Part shown: positions 18,041-27,061 of the stretch, one piece after another
Layout: every line of letters begins with the position of its first letter
Position numbering within the stretch: the stretch's first letter is position 1
NCBI RefSeq assembly: GCF_003402975.1
Contig: NZ_QURB01000006.1
Coordinates: forward strand, 62,001-126,000
Length of the DNA stretch: 64,000 nt
Reading direction: 5' to 3'
Source of the DNA: Brumimicrobium aurantiacum
GTDB taxonomy: Bacteria; Bacteroidota; Bacteroidia; Flavobacteriales_D; Crocinitomicaceae
Program-made: the position numbers and the translations under genes
The notes under the pieces: generated by a model
The model's database searches: none
What the model saw: only the letters and a program-made list of their open reading frames with translations
Told to the model about the DNA's origin: nothing

Positions 18041-18162
18041 GGGAAAATATTCTTTTTATAGGATGATTTAAACCGTGAAAAGTTTATTTGAACTTCATTT
18101 TATAAATTTAAAGATAAAATTCCTGAAATACGCATAAATTTAGAAGTGATGTTGTAAAATAT

Positions 18163-18170
18163 TAACTTTG
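18163..18170 (+). promoter_or_regulatory. -7 promoter element for the PLP enzyme
   Basis: TAACTTTG matches TAnnTTTG, 21 bases before ATG 18192, within the space shared with the Lrp gene. Confidence 0.6.
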
Positions 18171-18191
18171 TAAGGAATAAATAAATGTGAT

Positions 18192-19442
18192 ATGAAAAAG
18201 AATTATAAGCCAGAAAGTTTGATGATGAGTCACGGTTATAAGCCTGAATTGTCTGAAGGATCGATAAAATGTCCAATTTTTCAAACCTCAACTTTTGTGT
18301 TTAAAACAGCAGAAGAAGGGAAAGCATATTTTGAATTAGCTTACGGTTTACGTGAGAAAAATCAAGATGAAGAATTAGGGTTGATTTACAGTCGTATCAA
18401 TAATCCAAATCTTGAAATATTAGAAAATAGATTGACTTTGTGGGATAAGGCTGATGATAGTGCAGTTTTCGAAAGTGGAATGTCTGCTATCAGTACAGTT
18501 CTTTTAGAGTTTTTAAAACCAGGTGATCTTTTATTATATAGTTCGCCAACTTATGGAGGAACTGATCATTTTATTCATGATTTTTTGCCGAAAATTGGAG
18601 TAGATGCTGTGGCTTTTCACCCTGAAGATTCTCAGGAAGACATCGAAAAAATCTTAGCAGAAACTGGAAAAGCGGATAAATTAGGATTGATTTATATAGA
18701 AACTCCTGCTAATCCAACCAATTCAATTATCGATATTGAAATGTGTAATCGTTTGGCAAAGAAATATTCAAGCGAAGACCATAGAACTTATGTTTGTGTT
18801 GATAATACATATATGGGACCGGTTTGGTCAAAACCGTTAGAGATTGGTGCTGATTTAGTAGTTTACTCAGCAACTAAATTTATCGGTGGACACAGTGATT
18901 TAATCGCTGGAGCAGTAATGGGGAATGCTGAATTGATGATTCGTGTAAAAACATTAAGAACTTTCCTTGGAAATATGGTGAGTCCTCACACTGCTTGGTT
19001 GATGTTACGTAGTTTGGAGACACTAAAAATCCGTATGGAAAAACAATCTCAAAACGCACAGAAAGTTGCGAACTTCCTAAATGGTCATGAGAAAGTAGAA
19101 AAAGTACATTATCTAGGTTTAATTGATGAAGAATCACCTTACTATGAATTGTACAAGCGCCAGTATAATGCTCCAGGAGCAATGATTTCTTTCTTGATAA
19201 AAGGTGGAGAAAAAGAAGCGTTCCAGTTCTTAAATAGCTTGAATTTAATTCAGTTGGCAGTGAGTTTAGGGAGTACTGAAAGTTTAGCACAACATCCTCA
19301 AACAATGACACATTGTGCGATTGAACCAAAAGCAAGAGAAAGAATGGGAGTAACAGCAAACCTTGTTCGTGTTTCTATTGGAGTTGAAGATGCTGAAGAC
19401 ATTATTCATGATGTTTCTCAAGCACTTGATACTGTTAAATAA
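18192..19442 (+). CDS. Cys/Met-metabolism PLP-dependent enzyme (methionine gamma-lyase / cystathionine gamma-synthase type)
   Basis: A 416-residue fold-type I PLP enzyme of the Cys/Met metabolism family. The PLP lysine is K229 in YSATKFIGGHSD. YSRINNPN (about 77) and ESGMSAIS (about 96) match family positions for substrate and phosphate binding. VRVSIGVEDAEDIIHD sits at the C-terminus as usual. The family includes methionine gamma-lyase, cystathionine gamma-synthase and gamma-lyase, which motifs alone do not separate. The divergent Lrp regulator favours an amino-acid catabolic role such as methionine gamma-lyase. Cytoplasmic tetramer by family. A GC-rich hairpin follows the stop. Confidence 0.9.
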   Translation: MKKNYKPESLMMSHGYKPELSEGSIKCPIFQTSTFVFKTAEEGKAYFELAYGLREKNQDEELGLIYSRINNPNLEILENRLTLWDKADDSAVFESGMSAISTVLLEFLKPGDLLLYSSPTYGGTDHFIHDFLPKIGVDAVAFHPEDSQEDIEKILAETGKADKLGLIYIETPANPTNSIIDIEMCNRLAKKYSSEDHRTYVCVDNTYMGPVWSKPLEIGADLVVYSATKFIGGHSDLIAGAVMGNAELMIRVKTLRTFLGNMVSPHTAWLMLRSLETLKIRMEKQSQNAQKVANFLNGHEKVEKVHYLGLIDEESPYYELYKRQYNAPGAMISFLIKGGEKEAFQFLNSLNLIQLAVSLGSTESLAQHPQTMTHCAIEPKARERMGVTANLVRVSIGVEDAEDIIHDVSQALDTVK

Positions 19443-19449
19443 TTTAACA

Positions 19450-19495
19450 TAAGCGCCAGATTACACAGGGTTTAGTGTTTTCTGGCGTTAATATT
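19450..19495 (+). terminator. Probable weak terminator
   Basis: CGCCAGA (19454-19460) pairs with TCTGGCG (19481-19487), flanked by A/T bases that extend the stem imperfectly. The T-rich tail is interrupted. Confidence 0.5.
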
Positions 19496-19581
19496 TCCTA
19501 ACTTAACTTTTCTTTAAAGTTTAAATTTCTTCTTCGTTACTAATAGTTGCAATTTTAATCTGAATCTAAAATTGTAATCAA

Positions 19582-20085
19582 ATGAAAAGTTCAAAACTTA
19601 AAAGAATTTGGTTGCTTGCCTTAGTAGGATTTTTTACTTTAAATTCAGGAATTCAAGCGCAAACATCCATTAACTCTACAACTACTCAAAGAAATAGTCA
19701 ATTTGCCTTTTTGATGTTCGATCGGAAAAATATTATTCTCCCAAAAAGAATTTTAGAATATATTGACACTCACTTTAATGATTTTTCCATTAAAGCAGTG
19801 GATAGAAAGTTTGTTCCAAATGGAGTAAATTATCAAGTGCAATTGGAAGATGGTGTTGAATTAGACTTTAACGAGGAGGAAAGATTAATCGAAATTAAAT
19901 CCGAAAAAGATATTCCAGATAATGTCATTCCACCATACATTGAACTTTATGTAAAGAAAGAATATCCAAATGAAAAGATTTCAGAATGGACTGATAAGGA
20001 AGAAGGACATTTAATTAAATTAACTTCTGAAGAATGTTTATTATTGAATGAAAAAGGTACTTTCGTTAAAGTAAAATCTATTTAA
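19582..20085 (+). CDS. Secreted PepSY-like (DUF2874-type) protein
   Basis: A 167-residue secreted protein with a signal peptide (to about 27, GIQAQ). The body carries a PepSY-like domain of the beta-lactamase-inhibitor-like type: LPKRILEYIDTHFNDFSIK at 54-72, then VNYQVQLEDGVELDFNE, then a second partial copy (NVIPPYIELYVKKEYPNEKIS) ending in the same EECLLLNEKG motif. Family members are periplasmic with unknown ligand. It is 15 bases before the DUF1287 gene and probably co-transcribed with it. Confidence 0.8.
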   Translation: MKSSKLKRIWLLALVGFFTLNSGIQAQTSINSTTTQRNSQFAFLMFDRKNIILPKRILEYIDTHFNDFSIKAVDRKFVPNGVNYQVQLEDGVELDFNEEERLIEIKSEKDIPDNVIPPYIELYVKKEYPNEKISEWTDKEEGHLIKLTSEECLLLNEKGTFVKVKSI

Positions 20086-20100
20086 TATTCTTTCTTTAAA

Positions 20101-20679
20101 ATGTTTAAATTATTTCTCAATTTAGGATTTTGTATATTGTTAACCACAGCAATTTTCGCTCAAAATGGAAGGGATTTGTCTCACGCTGCTTTGGATTTGA
20201 CAAAAGAACAAGTCATTTACGATCCGAGTTATTTTTCTATAGATTATCCGAATGGAGATGTACCAAAGGGCAAAGGTGTTTGTACTGATGTGATTATTCG
20301 TGCTTACAGAAAATTAGATATAGATTTACAAAAAGAAGTTCATGAGGATATGCGTCAGAACTTTTCATCTTATCCGAATCATTGGGGATTGACCTCAACG
20401 GATAGAAATATTGATCATCGGCGCGTTCCTAATTTAAGAACCTATTTTAAAAGAAAAGGAGATGCGTTAACCGTTACGAATGATCCACGCGATTACCTGC
20501 CTGGTGATGTTGTGAGTTGGAAATTACAGAACGGCATGACGCACATAGGAATTGTTGTTGATGTGAAATCAGAAGATGGTAAACGTCCACTCATTGTGCA
20601 TAATATTGGCGCAGGTCAAGTGGTTGAAGATTGTTTATTTAGATACGAAATTACAGGTCATTATCGGTCTTTTAATTAA
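20101..20679 (+). CDS. DUF1287 family NlpC/P60-like secreted protein
   Basis: A 192-residue protein with a signal peptide (to about 20, AIFAQ) and a DUF1287 domain. The nucleophile-like cysteine lies in GKGVCTDVIIRAYR (about 64), with the histidine segment MTHIGIVVDV (about 142) and LIVHNIGAG (about 161). The domain is a circularly related NlpC/P60-type fold, so amide hydrolase activity on cell wall peptides is plausible. Its stop overlaps the convergent truC stop by four bases. Confidence 0.9.
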   Translation: MFKLFLNLGFCILLTTAIFAQNGRDLSHAALDLTKEQVIYDPSYFSIDYPNGDVPKGKGVCTDVIIRAYRKLDIDLQKEVHEDMRQNFSSYPNHWGLTSTDRNIDHRRVPNLRTYFKRKGDALTVTNDPRDYLPGDVVSWKLQNGMTHIGIVVDVKSEDGKRPLIVHNIGAGQVVEDCLFRYEITGHYRSFN

Positions 20680-21374
20680 AGAGGTAACTTCAGTCCTAAG
20701 TGGTTTGAAATTTCTTTAAAATGTTCAGGAACTTTTGCATTTATGATTAGTTCTTCCTTAGTGTAAGGATGTTTTAATTTTAAAGAAACTGCGTGAAGTA
20801 GCATTTTTTCTAGTCCAAATTTATTTAAGAATAAAGCGTTTTGCTTATTGCACCCATGAGGTCTATCTCCAATGATTGGGTGACGCAAATGGTTTAAATG
20901 TTTACGAATTTGATGCATTCTTCCTGATTGTGGAAAAGCTTCTATCAATGAGTAGCGAGAAGTATCAAACTTTCCAAAAGGTAAATCAATCTCGACTTTT
21001 TGAATTAACTTAAAAGATGTGCGGGCTTCCTGCTTTTTACCAGCATCATTAGTTAAAGGATGGTCAACTGAAATTTGGGCAGGAAAATATCCTCTTGTGA
21101 CCGCTAAATAATGTTTTTGAGTTGAATCCTGCTGTAAGGTACTTTGAAACTCATGTACGAATTCTTGTTTCTTGGCAAATAATAGAACACCTGAAGTTTT
21201 TCTATCCAAACGATGAATTGGAGTAACTTGATAACCCACTTGATCCCTTAAAATCTGCATTGCAAATTCATGGACGTCTCTTGCTATTTTAGTACGATGA
21301 ACGAGTAATCCAGCAGGTTTATTGATGGCCAAAATATAGTCATCTTCGTAAATGATTTCTAATTGATCAATCAT
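20676..21374 (-). CDS. truC: TruC-like RNA pseudouridine synthase
   Basis: A 232-residue RluA-family pseudouridine synthase. The catalytic aspartate is D57 in HRLDRKTSGVLLFAKK. Other family blocks present are INKPAGLLVHR, SGRMHQIRKHLNHLRHPIIGD and LLHAVSLKLKHP. Length, lack of an S4 domain and overall order match TruC, which makes pseudouridine 65 in tRNA(Asp)-type substrates. It is the last gene of the corA-rimK operon and overlaps the preceding gene by four bases (ATGA), indicating translational coupling. Confidence 0.9.
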   Translation of the reverse strand: MIDQLEIIYEDDYILAINKPAGLLVHRTKIARDVHEFAMQILRDQVGYQVTPIHRLDRKTSGVLLFAKKQEFVHEFQSTLQQDSTQKHYLAVTRGYFPAQISVDHPLTNDAGKKQEARTSFKLIQKVEIDLPFGKFDTSRYSLIEAFPQSGRMHQIRKHLNHLRHPIIGDRPHGCNKQNALFLNKFGLEKMLLHAVSLKLKHPYTKEELIINAKVPEHFKEISNHLGLKLPL

Positions 21375-22354
21375 TGTTCGTGCTCTGAGATGTTAGGATT
21401 TTCGTGTCTTCCTATGTTGAATAAAGCATCACCTTTGTTGACAAGTGGAATTTCATTTACATTAAATATAAAGCCATTTATTGGAGACTTAACAGACCTT
21501 TCGAATTTTCCGTAAGGATCAGATATTGTACCTAAAATCGTACCTTTTTCAACGTATTCACCATTTTGTACATTTAGGTTTAGCATCCCAGAATTACTGG
21601 CTCTAATCCATTTAGATTTTCGTATAGTGTAGCGTTCATATTCTGGTTCTTCTATGTCGAAATAACGCATGCCTAAATGTTTCATTACCCTTTTAGTTCC
21701 ATTTACAGCTGTTTCAACTTGTATTTTGTCGATACGATTGGCTTTTCCTCCTTCATATAAGATGTATTGTTTACCAAGTTTTGTAACAGAGTTTCTTATT
21801 GATTTGGCCAAGACCGTTGAATCAATGGTAAAAGGAGCAGCAAAAACATCACATAGTTCTCTTGAGGCTTCATCTCTGAAGTCACATCTCGTTTGTGGAA
21901 AATTGTTTCTTTGCGAAGCACCAGTATGAAAGTCAATAATAACATCAGTAAGTGGTGCAATTTCCTTCATGAAAATATAGGCAAACTGACTGGCTAACGA
22001 ACCGTTTTTAGTTCCTGGGAAAACACGATTTAAATCTCTACCATCAGGGAATTCTCTCGATAAGTTTAAAAATCCAAAAATGTTAAAAACAGGAATACAT
22101 ATTACAGTACCATAATTGGGTTTATGCCATCCTTTTTTAATGATTTGACGTACCGTTTCAATACCATTGATTTCATCTCCATGTAATCCAGCTAATAATA
22201 ATAGAGTAGGGCCTGTTTTATTGGCGTGACTTACAATTACAGGAATTTGAATTGGAGTGTTGGTATGTAGCTTTGCAACCTCAAGCGTTAATCTTGTGGT
22301 TTTTCCTGGCGCAATTGAATTCCCAAGAAGTTCGAAAGGCTTACGTTTCTTCAT
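21371..22354 (-). CDS. Succinylglutamate desuccinylase/aspartoacylase-family protein
   Basis: A 327-residue protein of the M14-like AstE/AspA family. Zinc-site blocks are LAGLHGDEINGIE (about 57-69, H and E ligands) and VIIDFHTGASQRNNFPQ (about 140). RDLNRVFPG supplies a substrate-binding arginine. The C-terminal ~90 residues form a beta-sandwich/biotinyl-like domain (GEYVEKGTILGTISDP). The enzyme removes an acyl group from an acidic amino acid or cleaves an acidic peptide bond; the exact substrate is unknown. It lies directly after rimK (3-base gap), so its substrate may relate to glutamate tails or acidic amino-acid adducts. That is inference. Confidence 0.9.
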   Translation of the reverse strand: MKKRKPFELLGNSIAPGKTTRLTLEVAKLHTNTPIQIPVIVSHANKTGPTLLLLAGLHGDEINGIETVRQIIKKGWHKPNYGTVICIPVFNIFGFLNLSREFPDGRDLNRVFPGTKNGSLASQFAYIFMKEIAPLTDVIIDFHTGASQRNNFPQTRCDFRDEASRELCDVFAAPFTIDSTVLAKSIRNSVTKLGKQYILYEGGKANRIDKIQVETAVNGTKRVMKHLGMRYFDIEEPEYERYTIRKSKWIRASNSGMLNLNVQNGEYVEKGTILGTISDPYGKFERSVKSPINGFIFNVNEIPLVNKGDALFNIGRHENPNISEHEQ

Positions 22355-22357
22355 TTT

Positions 22358-23233
22358 TTATTTTGGATTTCTTTCAATGTATTTAATGATTTCGTCAGCA
22401 ATATTTAAGTGAGTAGCAGATTCAATTCCTTCTAAACCAGGTGAAGAGTTTACTTCTAATACTAATGGTCCACGGCTAGACTGAAGCATGTCTACTCCGG
22501 CAATCCCTAAATTCAATGCACTTGCTGATCGAATAGCAGCTTTTTCTTCTGCTTCTGAGAGTTCAATTACTTGTGAGGAGCCTCCTCTGTGAAGATTTGA
22601 TCTAAATTCACCTTTTTTTCCTTGACGCTTCATAGCACCAACAACTTTCCCATCTACTACAAATGCTCTGATGTCTGCACCATCAGATTCTTTAATGAAT
22701 TCTTGAACAATAACACGCGCTTTTAATCCATTGAATGCTTCCAAAACTGAAGTTGCAGCCTTTTTTGTATCTGCCAATACCACTCCTAATCCTTGAGTTC
22801 CTTCAAGTAACTTTATAACAATTGGTACTCCTCCTACAGAATCAATCACGCTTTCTACATTTTTTGAGTAGTTTGTAAACACCGTTTTAGGTAAACCAAT
22901 TCCAGATTTTGTCAATAATTGTAATGAGCGTAATTTATCTCGAGAATCCGCTAAACCCCTTGACTTTACGGTTGTGAAAACGCCCATCATTTCAAATTGA
23001 CGTACTACAGCTGTTCCGTAAAATGTAACCGAAGCTCCAATTCTTGGGATAATGGCGTCAAAGCCCTCTAGAAAATGATCCATGTAATAAACCCTTGGTT
23101 TTTCTTCCTCAATTACAATATTGCATTTAAGATGATCTATGACTTCAACTTGATGGCCATGTTTTAAACATGACTCTACTAATCTTCTAGTGGAGTATAA
23201 ATTTGCATTTCTACTTAAGATTCCAATTTTCAT
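22358..23233 (-). CDS. rimK: RimK-type ATP-grasp L-glutamate ligase
   Basis: A 291-residue ATP-grasp enzyme. The N-terminal domain ([20 protein letters not shown]) is typical of RimK. The central ATP-grasp blocks are [35 protein letters not shown] and [26 protein letters not shown]. RimK adds glutamate to the C-terminus of ribosomal protein S6, and some relatives make other acidic peptides. It overlaps the upstream retropepsin gene by four bases and is followed after three bases by the AstE-like gene, so all are one operon. Confidence 0.95.
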   Translation of the reverse strand: MKIGILSRNANLYSTRRLVESCLKHGHQVEVIDHLKCNIVIEEEKPRVYYMDHFLEGFDAIIPRIGASVTFYGTAVVRQFEMMGVFTTVKSRGLADSRDKLRSLQLLTKSGIGLPKTVFTNYSKNVESVIDSVGGVPIVIKLLEGTQGLGVVLADTKKAATSVLEAFNGLKARVIVQEFIKESDGADIRAFVVDGKVVGAMKRQGKKGEFRSNLHRGGSSQVIELSEAEEKAAIRSASALNLGIAGVDMLQSSRGPLVLEVNSSPGLEGIESATHLNIADEIIKYIERNPK

Positions 23234-23697
23234 TTCGTGATTTTATTTTTTATTTTGTAAGATTCATTTTTTAATGCTGTATCAATGATAAAGTGATTTG
23301 AAAGTAGTTTACGACCCAAAAGTACAGGAAAACGCATTAAGTCACGTTTAGATAATGTAAATTCTGTGTCGTATTTTTCACCGAACAACACAATGTCACC
23401 TTGGATGATATATCGCTGTTGCATTTCCCCACTCGATGAGCGAACTCTCTTTGTCTTGTATGATTCAAAGTAATGTGTTTTTCCAGTATATCCCTTTTCA
23501 TTTTTATCCAAAAAAACAACTTTTAATCCTTTTTCGCTTTCTTCTATTACCGAACAATGAATTGTAGAAGTATAAGCGCCTGAATCTATTTTAACGCTAA
23601 CTTCTTCTAATTCGAAAGCTGGCATTTCAGCAATGTCAACTTTTCCAATGGTGTGTTTGTTATTTTGATTGAATGCCTTACTGTTCATTAAAGCCAT
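23230..23697 (-). CDS. RimB-like retropepsin (ATP-dependent zinc protease family)
   Basis: A 155-residue protein of the retropepsin-like Zn_protease family. [13 protein letters not shown] at about 37-49 contains the D-S/T-G aspartyl signature. The flap-like [10 protein letters not shown] and the later PVLLGRKLL block complete the fold. In Pseudomonas the related RimB trims glutamate tails added by RimK. Here it sits immediately before rimK with a four-base overlap, so an eraser role opposite RimK is likely. It overlaps corA by ten bases; a second ATG at 23688 would remove that overlap. Confidence 0.88.
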   Translation of the reverse strand: MALMNSKAFNQNNKHTIGKVDIAEMPAFELEEVSVKIDSGAYTSTIHCSVIEESEKGLKVVFLDKNEKGYTGKTHYFESYKTKRVRSSSGEMQQRYIIQGDIVLFGEKYDTEFTLSKRDLMRFPVLLGRKLLSNHFIIDTALKNESYKIKNKITK

Positions 23698-24764
23698 TTT
23701 TTTCGTTTAAAATAGATTATCATGAGTAAAGTTAATACTCCCATGGATATCATAGTGATTAAATATCCATATTTATATTCTAATTCATGCATATTTGTAA
23801 AATTCATTCCGTAAATCCCAGCAATAAAGGTGAGGGGAATAAATATTGTTGATACAATTGTGAGTACTTTCATCACGTTGTTCATCCTGTTTGATACGCT
23901 TGACATGTATAAATCCAAGAGTCCATTAACAGCATCTTTAAATACGGTTACGGTTTCTATAACTTGTAAAGTATGATCGTATAAATCTCGAATAAAAATT
24001 TTAGTTTCGATATTCATGTAATCAATTTCGAGCTTTTCAAATCGATTAACAGTTTCTCTCATTGGGAAAATAGACCTGCGGATATATGCAGCCTCCCGGC
24101 GCATTTCGTGTAAAGTTGGGAGTAAACTTTCAGATGGATTAATGAGAACTTCCTCTTCTAGCTCTTCTATATAATTTCCAAAGTGTTCTATCGCTAAGAA
24201 ATAATGATCCACAATAGAATCGAGTAGGGCATACGCCAAATAATCACTTTTCCTTGATCTGATTTGACCTTTACCTTCCTTTAATCTTTCTCGAACATTA
24301 TTGAAAACATCTCCCTCTTTTTCTTGAAAAGTAATCAGGACATTTTGAGTAAAAATAATTGTAACTTGTTCTTCCTCTATATCTTTATTATGTTCTTTAA
24401 ACATCTTAGAAACAATATGGATGTAATGGTCGTAATCATCAAGCTTTGTACGTTGTCCGACACTCAAAATGTCCTCTCCTGAAAGATTATGGAAATTAAA
24501 ATGTTCAACAATACTTCGTATAACCTGAGTATCATGTAAACCAATAATATTTAGCCATGATGTCTTTTCTGATTTTTCAATTTTTTTTAATGCGGTTGCA
24601 ATATTTTTAAATTGAATTTCTTCAATGTTTTCTTTGTCATAGTTAATGAGTTGAATCTTAGTGTTGTCAACCTTACGCTCTCCAGTAAACAAGAACTGCC
24701 CCGGAGCCATTCCAGTTTTCTTTAAATGGCTACTCTTGTTTTTGGTCTTGTTTTTTAATTTCAT
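23688..24764 (-). CDS. corA: CorA-family magnesium/cobalt transporter
   Basis: A 358-residue CorA-family channel. A large cytoplasmic N-terminal domain (1-295), rich in acidic helices, is followed by two C-terminal membrane helices. The signature GMN lies in AGIYGMNFTNMHE just after the first helix, and the protein ends in the basic tail FKRKKWL. It takes up Mg2+ (or Co2+/Ni2+) through a pentamer. It is the first gene of an operon with the RimK module, an unusual partner that may link ribosome modification to magnesium. Confidence 0.95.
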   Translation of the reverse strand: MKLKNKTKNKSSHLKKTGMAPGQFLFTGERKVDNTKIQLINYDKENIEEIQFKNIATALKKIEKSEKTSWLNIIGLHDTQVIRSIVEHFNFHNLSGEDILSVGQRTKLDDYDHYIHIVSKMFKEHNKDIEEEQVTIIFTQNVLITFQEKEGDVFNNVRERLKEGKGQIRSRKSDYLAYALLDSIVDHYFLAIEHFGNYIEELEEEVLINPSESLLPTLHEMRREAAYIRRSIFPMRETVNRFEKLEIDYMNIETKIFIRDLYDHTLQVIETVTVFKDAVNGLLDLYMSSVSNRMNNVMKVLTIVSTIFIPLTFIAGIYGMNFTNMHELEYKYGYLITMISMGVLTLLMIIYFKRKKWL

Positions 24765-25147
24765 CTATTTTTAAAGTAAGTAAAATTATAAGATTTATTT
24801 GAAATTTAATACAATTTAACGAATAGTCCTTAAGCTTAACCATTTTTGCTGTTTGTTTCAACGCTTTTTATGTTATCAACGTCTAAGGAATAGAAGTATG
24901 TGAACTTTATCACAGCATGAATGATATCATCGTTTGGAAATGAAGAAATATTTTTTATATTGATTTAAAACTTATTGATATTCAATGATATATGTTTGGT
25001 GTTTTTTGAAAGTTGAATTTATTCCCTTCGTTTAGTAAGAAATGTTAAATTGTATACTTATATTAGTTGAAACACTACGCCTTTGTAAAGAATTTATTTT
25101 CTTTGTATTAAGTGCATTTAGTTTTTTAAAAGGATAAATAATAATTA
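24765..25147. other. Divergent intergenic region, no gene
   Basis: The 383 bases between corA and the SiaB-like gene hold no plausible ORF. One plus-strand match to TAnnTTTG (TATGTTTG, 24991-24998) could serve the SiaB-like gene with a leader of roughly 145 bases. No strong hairpin was seen. Confidence 0.5.
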
Positions 25148-25720
25148 ATGGCTAAACCTAATGAGATAAAATTAGATGCTAAATCCATCTATCAGACATT
25201 AAACGATGATTTCACAAGTCATCGTAAGGATGTGTTAATAATGTCTCATTTTGGTGAGTTTTCACAAGATTTAGTAAATAGTTTATCCGAAGGATTGGAA
25301 AATATCTTGAATCTCAACAATGTTAAACGTAATTTAATTAAACGCCTTTTTTCAATAATGATTGAAGGTCTCCAAAATATTCGTTTACACGGAGTGAGAA
25401 ACAATAATAATAGGCAATGTGGGCATGTTATGATTTTGGAAGAACATCAAAATTATGCCTTTTCTTTTGGAAATATTGTTGATGAAAAAGGTAAAAAAAC
25501 CTTAACCCAATATATGGAAAAACTAAACGCTATGAATCTTTCAGAAAAGAAGGCCTACTATTTAGATGTTTTAGGTAATGGGATAAGAACTGATAAAGGA
25601 GGTGCAGGACTTGGTTTTACCACCATCGCTTTGAAAGCAAAATCAGAAATCCTATATCAGTTTATCAACTTTGAAGGTGATAAATACTATTTTGAAATGA
25701 GAGCCGATTTACTCCCTTAA
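25148..25720 (+). CDS. SiaB-family (DUF6272) protein kinase
   Basis: A 190-residue protein of the SiaB kinase family, a GHKL-type ATPase fold. The N-box-like block is FSIMIEGLQNIRLHG (about 74-88); the glycine-rich ATP lid is GNGIRTDKGGAGLGFTTIALKAKS (start and end given, about 144-168). In Pseudomonas SiaB phosphorylates SiaC and SiaA reverses it, controlling the cyclase SiaD and biofilm formation. No siaC, siaA or siaD partner lies in this window. It is monocistronic and convergent with cinA. Confidence 0.85.
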   Translation: MAKPNEIKLDAKSIYQTLNDDFTSHRKDVLIMSHFGEFSQDLVNSLSEGLENILNLNNVKRNLIKRLFSIMIEGLQNIRLHGVRNNNNRQCGHVMILEEHQNYAFSFGNIVDEKGKKTLTQYMEKLNAMNLSEKKAYYLDVLGNGIRTDKGGAGLGFTTIALKAKSEILYQFINFEGDKYYFEMRADLLP

Positions 25721-25748
25721 AACTCCATATTTATTTATTCAACAAGCT

Positions 25749-26993
25749 CTAACTTTTGATTTTGAGTAATAACTTTCTTAAAAAGTTTGCAGCGTATAAT
25801 TGGGTTTTTTCTATGTTTCTACCACGATGATTACCAAAATGATGATGTTGTGTATAAACGCCTTCTGGTGTAGCTACTGCCATCCAAACCAATCCAACAG
25901 GTTTATCCTCAGTTCCTCCATTAGGTCCAGCAATTCCAGTAACAGCAATTACATAATCTGTATTGAGTACCTTTTGACCTCCTAAGGCCATGGCTTTTGC
26001 CACCTCCTCTGATACTGCTCCATAATTGTTCAATATATCTTCTGGTACGTTTGCAAGTTTGTGCTTTAGTTCATTTGAATAAGTAATCAGTCCACCTTGA
26101 AAATACTCTGATGAACCACTGTTGGCTACAAATGAATTTGAAATTCCTCCACCTGTACAGCTTTCTACAGTTCCAACGGTTGCATTATTTTGCTTTAGTA
26201 AATGACCAACAACTTCAAAAATATCCTCTCCATTTAAGCCATAAACATATTGAGGGTAATCTGTTTTAATTTCTTCTATGTAAGACTGAATTAATCCCGC
26301 ATCTTCAATTCCTTTGTCAGAAGTAATCCTCAATTTAATGATTCCAGGAGAAGGTAGATAGGCTAAATGTAATTTGTCTTGATAAAGTCGCTTCTCCCAA
26401 CGATTTATTTTTTCTGCTAAAAACGATTCTCCAATTCCTTGTAACATTACCGTTTGATGGAAGCTTCCTATAACGTGGAATTTACTTTTTAATAAAGGAA
26501 GCACTTCATCCTTCATCAAGGATTTCATTTCATAAGGGACTCCAGGTAAGGATATTAAAGTCTTGTTGTTTTGCTCAAACCACATTCCAGGGGCTGTTCC
26601 ATTTTCATTGTGTAAAATTGTCGCGCCTTTTGGTAACATGGCTTGTTGAATATTCGAATCCAACATCTCTTTGTTTCTTCGCTTAAAAAAGCGTTCAACA
26701 TGCGCTAAAACAGTCTTGTTTAATTCAAGGGAAGTTCCAAAATACTCAGTCAATGTTGCTTTAGTGATGTCATCGTTTGTTGGTCCAAGTCCACCTGTTA
26801 CAATAACAAGATCAGTTTCTTGAAAAAAAGCATCCACGGTATCAATAATATCTTGCTTTACATCTCGTATAGTTGTTGCTTTATATACTGATATTCCTAG
26901 TTTTCTAAATGCTTGTCCTAACCAAGCTGCATTTGTATTTACCGTTTGACCGATGAGGAGTTCATCTCCAATGCATATCACACCAACTTTCAT
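25749..26993 (-). CDS. cinA: CinA, nicotinamide-nucleotide amidohydrolase / competence-damage protein
   Basis: A full-length 414-residue CinA. The N-terminal MoCF-like domain (1-170) includes GDELLIGQTVNTN and VTGGLGPTNDD. The C-terminal PncC amidohydrolase domain (about 255-412) includes VESCTGGGISNSF and AVTGIAGPNGGTEDKPVG. It deamidates NMN to nicotinic acid mononucleotide in NAD recycling, and the N-domain can hydrolyse ADP-ribose. Cytoplasmic. Single gene, divergent from the DUF4197 gene by 68 bases. Confidence 0.97.
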   Translation of the reverse strand: MKVGVICIGDELLIGQTVNTNAAWLGQAFRKLGISVYKATTIRDVKQDIIDTVDAFFQETDLVIVTGGLGPTNDDITKATLTEYFGTSLELNKTVLAHVERFFKRRNKEMLDSNIQQAMLPKGATILHNENGTAPGMWFEQNNKTLISLPGVPYEMKSLMKDEVLPLLKSKFHVIGSFHQTVMLQGIGESFLAEKINRWEKRLYQDKLHLAYLPSPGIIKLRITSDKGIEDAGLIQSYIEEIKTDYPQYVYGLNGEDIFEVVGHLLKQNNATVGTVESCTGGGISNSFVANSGSSEYFQGGLITYSNELKHKLANVPEDILNNYGAVSEEVAKAMALGGQKVLNTDYVIAVTGIAGPNGGTEDKPVGLVWMAVATPEGVYTQHHHFGNHRGRNIEKTQLYAANFLRKLLLKIKS

Positions 26994-27010
26994 AAACTTC
27001 GTCTGTATTT

Positions 27011-27045
27011 TTTGAAATAAAAAAGTAAATTTATTCGTATGTTTG
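27011..27045 (+). promoter_or_regulatory. Promoter for DUF4197 gene
   Basis: TTTG at 27011-27014 and TATGTTTG at 27038-27045 are separated by 23 bases, a good match to the Bacteroidota -33/-7 pair. The ATG follows 16 bases later. Confidence 0.6.
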
Positions 27046-27061
27046 AAAAAAACAAATTGAA

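Noticed and set aside
25148-25720. Possible defence or toxin gene because of an ATPase lid
   Set aside because: The sequence matches the SiaB kinase family and has no partner typical of a defence system.
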